Positions 35,060-42,051 of a stretch of DNA of 64,000 bases are shown in pieces. Each line of letters opens with the position of its first letter. Position 1 is the stretch's first letter. Under the pieces are notes generated by a model. The model saw only the letters and a list, made by a program, of their open reading frames with translations, was not told the DNA's origin and ran no database searches. The position numbers and the translations under genes were made by a program. This stretch comes from Fibrobacter succinogenes (GTDB lineage Bacteria > Fibrobacterota > Fibrobacteria > Fibrobacterales > Fibrobacteraceae): contig CADBHQ010000015.1 in the NCBI GenBank assembly GCA_902794535.1, positions 62,001-126,000 of the forward strand. The letters run 5' to 3'.

Positions 35060-35392
35060 ATGCTCAACTACGTATTCCTCATCCTCGCCATTGTCGCGGA
35101 GGCGGCCGGCACCACGCTCCTCAAGATGTCGGAGCAGTTCACCAAACTCGTCCCGTCCATCGCCTCGCTCGTCTGCTACGTGGCGTCGCTTTACCTGCTG
35201 AGTCTTTGCCTGCGCAGCATTCCCATCGGCATCGCATATGCCACCTGGTCGGCGCTCGGCATCGCCCTCATCACCATCAGCGGCATCTACTTCTTCAAGC
35301 AGATGCCAGATTTAGGAGCCATCATCGGGCTCGTCCTGATTATTTCAGGCGTTGCCGTGCTGAATATATTTTCGAAGATGGATATCCACTAA
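35060..35392 (+). CDS. Small multidrug resistance (SMR/EmrE-like) transporter
   Basis: A 110-aa inner-membrane protein with four hydrophobic helices. Glu14 in LAIVAEAAGTTLLK occupies the position of the proton/substrate-coupling glutamate of EmrE, and the GIAYATWSALGIALITISG helix 3 is typical. It would export cationic drugs or guanidinium-like compounds as a dimer. The ATG at 35060 is preferred to an upstream TTG (35045), which would fall in the -10 box. It converges with the lipoprotein gene at 35399. Confidence 0.9.
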   Translation: MLNYVFLILAIVAEAAGTTLLKMSEQFTKLVPSIASLVCYVASLYLLSLCLRSIPIGIAYATWSALGIALITISGIYFFKQMPDLGAIIGLVLIISGVAVLNIFSKMDIH

Positions 35393-35398
35393 GATATT

Positions 35399-36058
35399 CT
35401 ATTCGATAGGTTCTATCTGCGGTCTTATCCTACAGGGGGAGATAACCATCTCGGCGAAAGGTCTCCAGTACGGGTCTGTATAGACGCGGGCCAAGTTTTC
35501 CGGACAGCCTTCGCATTCCAGGGGGTTCGTCTTGACCTCGCATTCAATGGCGTCTTCGTTAGTATCGATGAATGTCCCGCCCTCGGCTTCGCAGGAATCC
35601 CGGAATGCCTCCTCGATACCAGTGACGTACTTGGCCGAGTTGCGGCTCAACGTTTTCGATACAGTGCTGTCGTCCATGGAGAGGTGCTCGCTATAAGTAA
35701 GGGTGTCTTCTGCCAGTTCGCAGCGGATGTAGTCACTTGTTCCCCAATACATATTGGCTACTGTCCCGCTTTCTAATTGGACCCTGTGAGGGAGGCACCA
35801 CATGGGATTATCCGGATGTTCTGGGCTTTCGACACACCAGTGGTCGACCATGATCATTTTGCTGAGCGTGTAGCCTTCCAGCCAGCTTTCGGGAATGGAG
35901 TCCGTTTCGTCCGTCGGATTGACGCGTGCACGTTGTTCCTCGTTGTTGCCGGATGCCTGCGAAACGGCTTGTTCCGGGGCGGACGCGTTGTCGCTTGAGC
36001 AGGCGTACAACGCGATTGCGGCAAAACCGCAGACGATAGTTTTGATTGCGTTTTTCAT
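35399..36058 (-). CDS. Uncharacterised lipoprotein, paralogue of its upstream neighbour
   Basis: A 219-aa lipoprotein (lipobox YAC, Cys20). After an acidic linker, the body has eight or more cysteines in pairs. Its end resembles that of the neighbour at 36085: SCEAEGGTF here versus DCITEGGTL there, then an ECEV/TCEL cysteine, then VYTDPYW versus QYTDPNW, then a final Cys-Arg (SPCR / GICR). So the two arose by duplication. AGGAGG precedes the ATG. It is the last gene of the regulator-lipoprotein-lipoprotein unit. Function unknown. Confidence 0.75.
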   Translation of the reverse strand: MKNAIKTIVCGFAAIALYACSSDNASAPEQAVSQASGNNEEQRARVNPTDETDSIPESWLEGYTLSKMIMVDHWCVESPEHPDNPMWCLPHRVQLESGTVANMYWGTSDYIRCELAEDTLTYSEHLSMDDSTVSKTLSRNSAKYVTGIEEAFRDSCEAEGGTFIDTNEDAIECEVKTNPLECEGCPENLARVYTDPYWRPFAEMVISPCRIRPQIEPIE

Positions 36059-36084
36059 AGGTTTCCTCCTAACGGTTTATGGTT

Positions 36085-36708
36085 TTAGTCGCGGCAGATG
36101 CCGACAATCAGTTTTACATACTTTTCCCAGTTGGGGTCGGTGTATTGAACACTTTCGGGTGAATTTTCATTTACGGGAGACCGCAATTCGCAGGTAAAGT
36201 TACGCTGTCGCGCGACAACGGTTTCCTCTTCTGTCAAGGTTCCGCCTTCAGTAATGCAGTCCGTTTCAAAGGGTTCTACGGATACTGAGTCGGGCAGGTT
36301 CAGGTACTTATGTATTAACGAGTCGGAAACACTTACGGAATAAACGAACCAGTTGGAATCGTTTTCGCAGAAGAGCGCTTCGAAGTGATCAAGGACTTTG
36401 TTGTACAGCGTTCCGTTCTCGACTTCAATTCCTGGAACCCGGGTTAGATCCGAAATGATAAAGTGTTGCTGCTGAGCAGCTGGCGTGTCGGAGGAAACGG
36501 GGACTACGAACGTTTTGGTCACGGTCCATTCGGCAAGAGCGCTGTCGAGCGCAACGGTGTCAACTTGCGCGGTTACGGAGTTTGCCTGTTCGTCGGTGCC
36601 GGCGGTGTTGTCTTTGCCGCAGGCAGCAAGCGAGGCGGCCGCAGTCAAGGCGAAGGCTGCCGTAAGCAGCGTGATAACGGTAGAGGAAAATGCTTTAGCG
36701 AACTTCAT
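36085..36708 (-). CDS. Uncharacterised lipoprotein encoded behind a TIGR02147 regulator
   Basis: A 207-aa lipoprotein: lipobox LAAC (Cys30), a Thr/Ala-rich linker, then a domain with paired cysteines (LFCEND, DCITEGG, FTCEL, GICRD). The ATG at 36708 is used because a perfect AGGAGG lies just upstream, overlapping the stop codon of the regulator gene (TAGGAGG). A further upstream ATG at 36726 would run through that ribosome site. Tight coupling to the TIGR02147 regulator suggests a functional link. Confidence 0.75.
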   Translation of the reverse strand: MKFAKAFSSTVITLLTAAFALTAAASLAACGKDNTAGTDEQANSVTAQVDTVALDSALAEWTVTKTFVVPVSSDTPAAQQQHFIISDLTRVPGIEVENGTLYNKVLDHFEALFCENDSNWFVYSVSVSDSLIHKYLNLPDSVSVEPFETDCITEGGTLTEEETVVARQRNFTCELRSPVNENSPESVQYTDPNWEKYVKLIVGICRD

Positions 36709-36718
36709 AGTAATCCTC

Positions 36719-37531
36719 CTATACATTGTCCGTGAGCGGGAAGAGTTGCAAGTTCAGACGGTACACGCGGTCGATTTTCTTGCAACCATTTGCAAGAGCA
36801 ATCACATTGCGACGGCACTTGTCAATTTCTTCGGAAATCCGTGCGAAAGTCAAAGCGTCGACGCCCATGGTCACTCCAGAGATATTTCGCTCGCGCACGT
36901 CAACCTTGTCAATCGCTTCCTTCGCAAGGTCGCACATTTCGCGGTTCATGCTACGAAGCGCCAAAGGAATCGCCTCCGTCGAGCCGGTAATCGCCTTGTC
37001 TGTTTGGCGGTAAACATTCTCGCCGGTTTCTTCGAGGAATTTCGCGCGAGTGAGCATCGCAAGTGAATCGCGGACCTGCTGCGCCGTGTAAAGGTGCCTG
37101 ATTCGCTTTGCCATCTCGTTCGGGAGTGCACCCGGCATCAGGGGCGCAAGCTCGCGCACAATGGAATTGATGGCTGATTCGTAGTAGGCGAACGTGTCGG
37201 AATCGATAACGCGCGCCTTCTGCTCCTTGGCGATGCGGGTGAGTTCCGTGAATGCGGCCTTCTTCTTTTCGTCGTTCGATGCATTCCCGAATTCGACCAT
37301 CTTTTCGAAATAGGTGCGTTCGAAACCCGTAAGCCCCATGGCGTTTGCCACGCGCGGGAGCCCTACGCGACTGAGTGAACTCTTGCCTTCGCAAACCAGC
37401 TTGAGGTACGAAGGCGATGCAAAGCCCGCTTCCTTCGAAAATTCGCGCCAAGTAAAACCGGACTTCTTCTTTTCTTCATAGAAGTCCTGCATATAGCGGC
37501 GGTAATCTTGATATTCAGTAATCAGTTTCAT
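36719..37531 (-). CDS. TIGR02147 family (Fibrobacter paralogous) DNA-binding protein
   Basis: A 270-aa protein of the TIGR02147 family, first described as a Fibrobacter succinogenes paralogous family. An N-terminal helix-turn-helix-like part (about 25-75: FTWREFSKEAGFASPSYLKLVCEGKSS is split as TWREFSKEAG, SPSYLKLV, GLPRVANAMGL) precedes a longer all-helical C-terminal domain (DUF4423-like). Likely a transcription regulator that senses something through the C-terminal domain. A strong promoter (TTGACT-17-TATATT) and three AATGATACAA repeats lie upstream. Two paralogous lipoproteins follow in the same operon. Confidence 0.85.
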   Translation of the reverse strand: MKLITEYQDYRRYMQDFYEEKKKSGFTWREFSKEAGFASPSYLKLVCEGKSSLSRVGLPRVANAMGLTGFERTYFEKMVEFGNASNDEKKKAAFTELTRIAKEQKARVIDSDTFAYYESAINSIVRELAPLMPGALPNEMAKRIRHLYTAQQVRDSLAMLTRAKFLEETGENVYRQTDKAITGSTEAIPLALRSMNREMCDLAKEAIDKVDVRERNISGVTMGVDALTFARISEEIDKCRRNVIALANGCKKIDRVYRLNLQLFPLTDNV

Positions 37532-37552
37532 ATTTCGTTCCCTTACACCTTC

Positions 37553-37581
37553 AATATAACCTCATTTTTTTCAAAAGTCAA
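37553..37581 (-). promoter_or_regulatory. Promoter of the TIGR02147 operon
   Basis: On the minus strand TTGACT (37581-37576), 17-bp spacer, TATATT (37558-37553). The leader before the ATG at 37531 is about 15 nt. Confidence 0.7.
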
Positions 37582-37586
37582 TATAA

Positions 37587-37688
37587 AATGATACAAAAAC
37601 ATCAAAATTCTATTAAAATCACAAATATTTGTGATATATCAGAAATTTATTTTCACGAATGATACAAGCAAAGCACCAAATGATACAA
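37587..37688. promoter_or_regulatory. Three AATGATACAA repeats and a 16-bp palindrome, putative operators
   Basis: AATGATACAA occurs at 37587-37596, 37658-37667 and 37679-37688; the last two are 21 bp apart (two helical turns) and the first lies just upstream of the -35 box. Between them, TCACAAATATTTGTGA (37619-37634) is a perfect 16-bp inverted repeat. The same 10-mer was not noticed elsewhere in the window. They may bind the TIGR02147 protein or a global regulator. The rest of the 205-bp gap (to 37737) shows no gene. Confidence 0.55.
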
Positions 37689-37736
37689 GGCGAAAGCCCC
37701 TACACACAGATTAATTTATTCGCAATAGAAATTGTG

Positions 37737-38174
37737 TTATTGACTAAAAGCCTTTTCCATATACACGCACTCGAACGTGTCATGATGGGCCTTGCCGCTC
37801 TCGTTGAAACGGTAGCCCATTTTTTCATAGAAGCCCACGGCATTTACGCGGCTCGAAATCTCGATTTTCTTGACGCCAGCCTCGCGCATCCACTTTTCGG
37901 CTTCGGCAACAACAGCCTGGCCCAAATGTTTGCCCCGGTATTCCGGCAGCACCACCACACGCCCGATTTCGGCAACGCCTTCGCGAAGCTCGAACCAGCG
38001 GCAAGTAGCCACCGGGTAAATACCGTCCAGCGCCAGAATGTAATGGCAGTTTTCGCCATCATGGGCATCGACTTCGGCATCGAGCGGGATCTGGTACTTG
38101 TGCATCATCGTTGCCATGCGCACGTAGTAGACGCCAGCGCGCTCACATTCTCTTGAAACCCGGATAATTTTCAT
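37737..38174 (-). CDS. GNAT family N-acetyltransferase
   Basis: A 145-aa acetyltransferase with the GNAT fold: motif A EIGRVVVLPEYRGKHLGQAV (acetyl-CoA pyrophosphate loop RGKHLG) and motif B IEISSRVNAVGFYEKMGY. The class resembles ElaA/YjcF-like GNATs. The substrate is unknown. It lies 11 bp downstream of the BatD-like fragment on the same strand. Confidence 0.9.
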   Translation of the reverse strand: MKIIRVSRECERAGVYYVRMATMMHKYQIPLDAEVDAHDGENCHYILALDGIYPVATCRWFELREGVAEIGRVVVLPEYRGKHLGQAVVAEAEKWMREAGVKKIEISSRVNAVGFYEKMGYRFNESGKAHHDTFECVYMEKAFSQ

Positions 38175-38185
38175 TGAAAGTCCGG

Positions 38186-38521
38186 CTAATCTTCTTCGGA
38201 AATTCCCATGAGTTTCATGGCGCCTTTCCAGGTTTCCTTGTTTTCGAAACCATCGCGCTTGCCGCCGCCGTAGCGGGCATGTGCGAATTCTTCTACAAGG
38301 GTTTCCCAGCCTTCCAATTTACCCTCTTTCACGAGGTTGTCGAGATTGACCGCGGAGGCGGCCATTCCGAATTTATCGGCCACGTATTCCTTGCAGATGC
38401 TTTCGAGTTCCAAAAGCCATTCGCGGCTATCAGCCGTATTCACTCGCTGCTTAAGAACCATCATGCGTTCGCGCAGGGCGTCTTCTGCGGCGTTTTTAGC
38501 CGCAACAGCCTCTGCACGCAC
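38186..38521 (-). pseudogene. BatD-like protein, detached C-terminal part
   Basis: A 111-codon frame beginning at a GTG. It encodes a charged helical cytoplasmic tail (AAKNAAEDALRERMMVLKQR, LLELESICKEYVADKFG, EGWETLVEEFAHARYGGGKR) that overlaps the end of the upstream frame by 61 bp. It has no ribosome site of its own, and the upstream frame ends right after its membrane helix, where such a tail is expected. So both are most likely one gene broken by a frameshift near 38520. Confidence 0.65.
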
Positions 38522-39012
38522 AAAGCCACAATAAGCCCAACAGCAAGCGGAAGCGGGTTAAAAGGTTCATTCACGCGCACGTCCACGCTTTCGCTGCGCA
38601 AATCGAGCGGTTGCCCCATTTGCGTCGGAATTTCAAACCGCATCGCCGGAATATGCAAGTTGCCCGTATCGGCCGCCAAAATCTTGTAGGTAAACGTAAT
38701 CGAGGCAACTTCCTTGCCGTCTTTCACAGAGCGTGCCGATTCCTGCGACATGCCCACCTGAGTCAGGCCCTTCGCATTCGCCGTGCCCGTCGGCACCACC
38801 AAAAGCGCACTCCCTTGCACGCCCCAAGAAACTGTCACCGGGAATTCAAACGTGTCGCCCACGGTCACCGCGGGCATCCCCCCCTGCGGCCCCGCCGAAA
38901 TCGAAATCCCGAGCTGTTCCGGCGTCGGCATTTCGATCTCCGGCGCCGCCACAACGCTATCAGTTACAGCAGAATCAGCCACATTTTCTACATTCAAAGA
39001 ATCGTTTTCCAT
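38461..39012 (-). CDS. BatD-like protein, N-terminal part (gene frameshifted)
   Basis: A 183-aa frame: an acidic N-terminus without a classical signal peptide, a BatD/oxygen-tolerance-type beta-sandwich (VTVGDTFEFPVTVSW, KEVASITFTYKILAADTG, LHIPAMRFEIPT), then a membrane helix (NPLPLAVGLIVALC) after which the frame reads a non-homologous basic tail and stops. The other frame continues with the helical tail at 38186. At the junction the DNA has GTGC twice in tandem; a third copy would restore the frame. BatD proteins work with MoxR/VWA proteins; a MoxR gene lies 5 kb away on the same strand. The ATG is eight bases behind a TATATT box, so the mRNA may be leaderless. Confidence 0.65.
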   Translation of the reverse strand: MENDSLNVENVADSAVTDSVVAAPEIEMPTPEQLGISISAGPQGGMPAVTVGDTFEFPVTVSWGVQGSALLVVPTGTANAKGLTQVGMSQESARSVKDGKEVASITFTYKILAADTGNLHIPAMRFEIPTQMGQPLDLRSESVDVRVNEPFNPLPLAVGLIVALCVQRLLRLKTPQKTPCANA

Positions 39013-39024
39013 ACGCGAAGAATA

Positions 39025-39065
39025 TACAAAAACAAAAAAGCCCCAGATACTAATCTGGGGCTAAA
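39025..39065 (-). terminator. Terminator after the GH8 gene
   Basis: On the minus strand AGCCCCAGAT, loop TAGT, ATCTGGGGCT, then a run of six T residues. Strong intrinsic terminator. Confidence 0.9.
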
Positions 39066-39091
39066 AACATTGGCGATGGAGCGCCTATCTA

Positions 39092-40594
39092 CTAAAACGG
39101 ACGCACAAAGTTACCGTTCAGCAAGGCACTGTAAATACCCATCAGAATGTCGGAGAAGTAGCTAGAGCCCGTGTTAGCCGGAGTTCTGGTGTTGAACAAA
39201 TCCGTACAGGCGCTTACCCAAGTCGGATTGGAGCCAAAACCAGTTACGCACCAAGCTCCAAGCCAATGAGACGGAATAGCCGTACCAGTGCTTGCAGCAT
39301 CGCTCTTTGCCGGATCCCATGAGTAGTTGACCATCAACGCATTCGAAGACGGATCGCCTCCAGACTTTCCAGAAATAAAGGTGTTCAGCTTCGTCAAGAT
39401 AGCCAAGGCACGTTCATCCTGGAACCAGTAGTAATCCCATGCGATACGCCACGGAATACGCACCGATTCCTTGTTGAAAGTCCAGTAGGTCTTTGCTGCA
39501 GAACCATTGTCCGGGTCCACAGCCACACCGGCCGAATTGCTCCAATCCGGGAACACGCCCGTACCGGCATTCTGCACCATAGTCATGTAAGCATACATGG
39601 CGTCGAGTACACCGGTCCAGTTATGACTCGGATCGGTATCAACCATGGCAAACAAACGGAGTGCCACCGGCGAGAAATAGCTGAGGTTGTAAACCGGATC
39701 AGCTCCCTGCCACATATCGTCATCGCCCGAGTAAATCAGCAAACTGGTCTTGTTGATTTCGTAGTCCCAAATTGCCTTCATAATTCTCTGGGCGTCGGTA
39801 AGGTATGCCACAGAACCGGTCTTGTAATACATCAAAACAAGTGACGTGGCAATATCCAGGTCAGCATCGGTAGCACTGGTATAGTCCACCTTCTTGGCAA
39901 AGCTGAAGGTAATCCACGGAGTAAGTTCGACGCCATAATAATCGCGGAACGCCCTAGAATAATTCCAGATGCGCACAAAGGCGTCGTCATCGCCATTAAA
40001 GTAGGTGAGCAACATGCCGTAGCCAACGCCTTCGGACACAGTGCAACCGCGATACTTCATGCTTGCGACATCGGAATCCTTATTCAAACAGGACTGCTTA
40101 TAGTAACCCGTATTCTGGTTAGACCAAAGCACACGACCCGCCGGCAAATACTGCGCTGTAAAAATTTCCGCAAAGTCTGCTGCACTCGAAGAATAGTAGA
40201 CCAATTCATCTTCGAGAGTTGCAAAGTGAGACGGCTTCCAAAGGGCATAAACATTGGCAGGATAAGCCGGGTTGGCAGAAGCAGCCAAAGCCACCGGCGA
40301 CGTCCAAGCAGTTCCCGGATTGGTAACCGGCGTAGTGGTACCCGGATCGGTCGGAGTCGTGGTGCCCGGGTCAACAGGAACAGTTGTACCAGGGTCGGTC
40401 GGAGTAGTTGTACCCGGATCTGTAGGAATTGTCGTACCGGGATCGGTCGGAATAGTGGTCCCCGGATCAAGCGTCGGATCCACAACAGGATCAGGTATAC
40501 CAGACGTAGAATCGTCACCACATGCAGCAAGGCCAAAAGCCAAGCTCAAGGCCAAAGGAGCCATCATGGGGGTTAGAAATTTCTTGAAATGCAT
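39092..40594 (-). CDS. GH8 family glycoside hydrolase lipoprotein
   Basis: A 500-aa surface lipoprotein (lipobox LAAC, Cys25). A linker (about 38-95) has repeats of DPGTT(I/T/V)PT. The GH8 (alpha/alpha)6 barrel follows: catalytic acid Glu188 in VSEGVGYGMLL and the conserved Asp243 in ATDADLDIATSLV, plus the aromatic subsite motifs (WKPSHFATLEDELVYY, DDDMWQGADPVYNLSYFSP). GH8 enzymes hydrolyse beta-1,4-glucan, xylan or licheninan; the substrate cannot be told. GAGG lies before the ATG. A promoter with TATATT is 27 bp upstream. It is part of the carbohydrate region with GH5 genes. Confidence 0.9.
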   Translation of the reverse strand: MHFKKFLTPMMAPLALSLAFGLAACGDDSTSGIPDPVVDPTLDPGTTIPTDPGTTIPTDPGTTTPTDPGTTVPVDPGTTTPTDPGTTTPVTNPGTAWTSPVALAASANPAYPANVYALWKPSHFATLEDELVYYSSSAADFAEIFTAQYLPAGRVLWSNQNTGYYKQSCLNKDSDVASMKYRGCTVSEGVGYGMLLTYFNGDDDAFVRIWNYSRAFRDYYGVELTPWITFSFAKKVDYTSATDADLDIATSLVLMYYKTGSVAYLTDAQRIMKAIWDYEINKTSLLIYSGDDDMWQGADPVYNLSYFSPVALRLFAMVDTDPSHNWTGVLDAMYAYMTMVQNAGTGVFPDWSNSAGVAVDPDNGSAAKTYWTFNKESVRIPWRIAWDYYWFQDERALAILTKLNTFISGKSGGDPSSNALMVNYSWDPAKSDAASTGTAIPSHWLGAWCVTGFGSNPTWVSACTDLFNTRTPANTGSSYFSDILMGIYSALLNGNFVRPF

Positions 40595-40621
40595 AACAAC
40601 CTCGTTTTGCGTTTTTTCTCA

Positions 40622-40649
40622 AATATATATTTTATTGCCGTTTTTTCAA
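40622..40649 (-). promoter_or_regulatory. Putative promoter of the GH8 gene
   Basis: On the minus strand TTGAAA (40649-40644), 16-bp spacer, TATATT followed by TG (40627-40620). Confidence 0.5.
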
Positions 40650-40689
40650 CAAACCAGACCAAAAATTAATTTTAGTGTAATCTAGGTCA

Positions 40690-40732
40690 TATCAAAAAAA
40701 GAAAGGGCCGCGGGAACCCGCAACCCTTCCTT
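40690..40732 (-). terminator. Terminator after the carbohydrate-binding-like gene
   Basis: On the minus strand AAGGG-TT-GCGG, loop GTTC, CCGC-GG-CCCTT, then TCTTTTTTTG. Confidence 0.8.
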
Positions 40733-40752
40733 AAGATTTTACCGAAGTAAGA

Positions 40753-41655
40753 TTACTTCAGCATGATCTGCTGAGAGAGACCCATAGCGCGAACCATGTA
40801 GACACCAGCCTGGAGCTTGGAAAGATCCATGGTCTTCACAGAGGAGGCTGCCATAACAACCTGACCCTGGAGGTTCACAATTTCAGCCTTGGCAACAGAC
40901 TTGCCGAAGGAAAGGGTACGGCCAGCGAGCTGAGCCTTCAGAGAAGACTGCATAGCCTTGGCACCGATAGCAGTGCGGCACTTACCGTAGTCACCAACCT
41001 GCATAATGTTGAATTCACCGGTAGAACCAGTCTTGGCCTGCACCTTCACCTTGATAGAAGCGAGAGATGCAACAGCTTCGTCGATGGAGATGGACTGGTC
41101 AGCCTTTGCCCAGCTCGGCTGAGCAAACTTAGCCCAAGGAACATCAACAGACTTACCAGTGGCAGACTTACCCATGTCATAAGCCGGGTTAGCGTAACCG
41201 ATCTTAGCGTCGTTAGCGTCGCCGAGACCAAGTTCGAGGGTAGCAGCATGCGTTACAGAAAGCGTCATGCAAACACCACTCATAGAGGAAGCATCAACCG
41301 GGATAGCCTTACCAGCAGCGTCGGCACCACCAACGTTGAAGCCGATACCGATGAACGGGTCATAATCCAAGGTACCCTTACCGAGGGTGTAAGTACCGCA
41401 GATACCGGTGACGCAAGCTTCGAGAACAGGTTCAAGTCCACCGTAGTCCGGATCCGGATCAGCAGCCCAAGTCACAACAGATTCGCCACCATCAGCAGCG
41501 TCGTTGTAATTGTACCAGTAACCGGAGTTATCTTCGCCAGCGTCGAGTTCGGTATCAACACGAGCAATACCATCTTCACCATTCCAGGTCACGAAACCAA
41601 AGGAAAGGGAAGCAGCTGCCAAGATGGCAGAAGCGCTAAGAATTTTCTTGTTCAT
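40753..41655 (-). CDS. Secreted carbohydrate-binding-like protein with C-terminal sorting domain
   Basis: A 300-aa exported protein: signal peptide (1-20), a beta-sandwich of CBM type (about 22-215; aromatic-rich VTWNGEDGIARVDTELD, GYWYNYNDAADGG, VDVPWAKFAQPSW), and a C-terminal T9SS/sorting-type domain (about 235-300; GRTLSFGKSVAKAEIVN, LQAGVYMVRAMG). Four cysteines may pair. No catalytic domain. It probably binds plant polysaccharide at the cell surface, or acts as a small adhesin. A strong promoter and GAGAGAG ribosome site suggest high expression. Confidence 0.72.
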   Translation of the reverse strand: MNKKILSASAILAAASLSFGFVTWNGEDGIARVDTELDAGEDNSGYWYNYNDAADGGESVVTWAADPDPDYGGLEPVLEACVTGICGTYTLGKGTLDYDPFIGIGFNVGGADAAGKAIPVDASSMSGVCMTLSVTHAATLELGLGDANDAKIGYANPAYDMGKSATGKSVDVPWAKFAQPSWAKADQSISIDEAVASLASIKVKVQAKTGSTGEFNIMQVGDYGKCRTAIGAKAMQSSLKAQLAGRTLSFGKSVAKAEIVNLQGQVVMAASSVKTMDLSKLQAGVYMVRAMGLSQQIMLK

Positions 41656-41704
41656 AATTCTCTCTCTTTTTTAAAGTTATGCCCATAAGGGCGGTTCGCA
41701 CCCT

Positions 41705-41734
41705 AATATATCTTTTTTTTTCGCAAGCTGTCAA
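41705..41734 (-). promoter_or_regulatory. Strong promoter of the carbohydrate-binding-like gene
   Basis: On the minus strand TTGACA (41734-41729), 18-bp spacer, TATATT (41710-41705). The leader is about 40 nt. The remaining 300 bp up to the GH5 start (42052) are AT-rich without a gene. Confidence 0.75.
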
Positions 41735-42051
41735 ATATTTTTTCCTTTTTTTCGCTAAAAAACGGACACCTATTGCACAAACCCTAAAATCTTCAAAAAA
41801 ACGCAAAAAGGATAATAAAAATTTACCAGATATGCCGATTTTCGCTATTTTTAACAAATGTAAGCGAAATCACATTCGATACACGCGCACATTTTTTATT
41901 TCTTGCGAACAGCGATAAAAAGGCCGAAAAAATATATTTTTTCCCGTATTCACAAGTAAACATTATTTTAGGGGCGGAACCCTCCAAATATTCCATAATT
42001 AAGGTATCTTTACCCTCGATGGGAAAAAAGGGATTATCTAAGGGAATCATT

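Noticed and set aside
40272-40685. 137-codon plus-strand ORF over the GH8 linker
   Set aside because: Reads VVVPGSVG-type repeats that are the antisense of the Pro-Thr linker.
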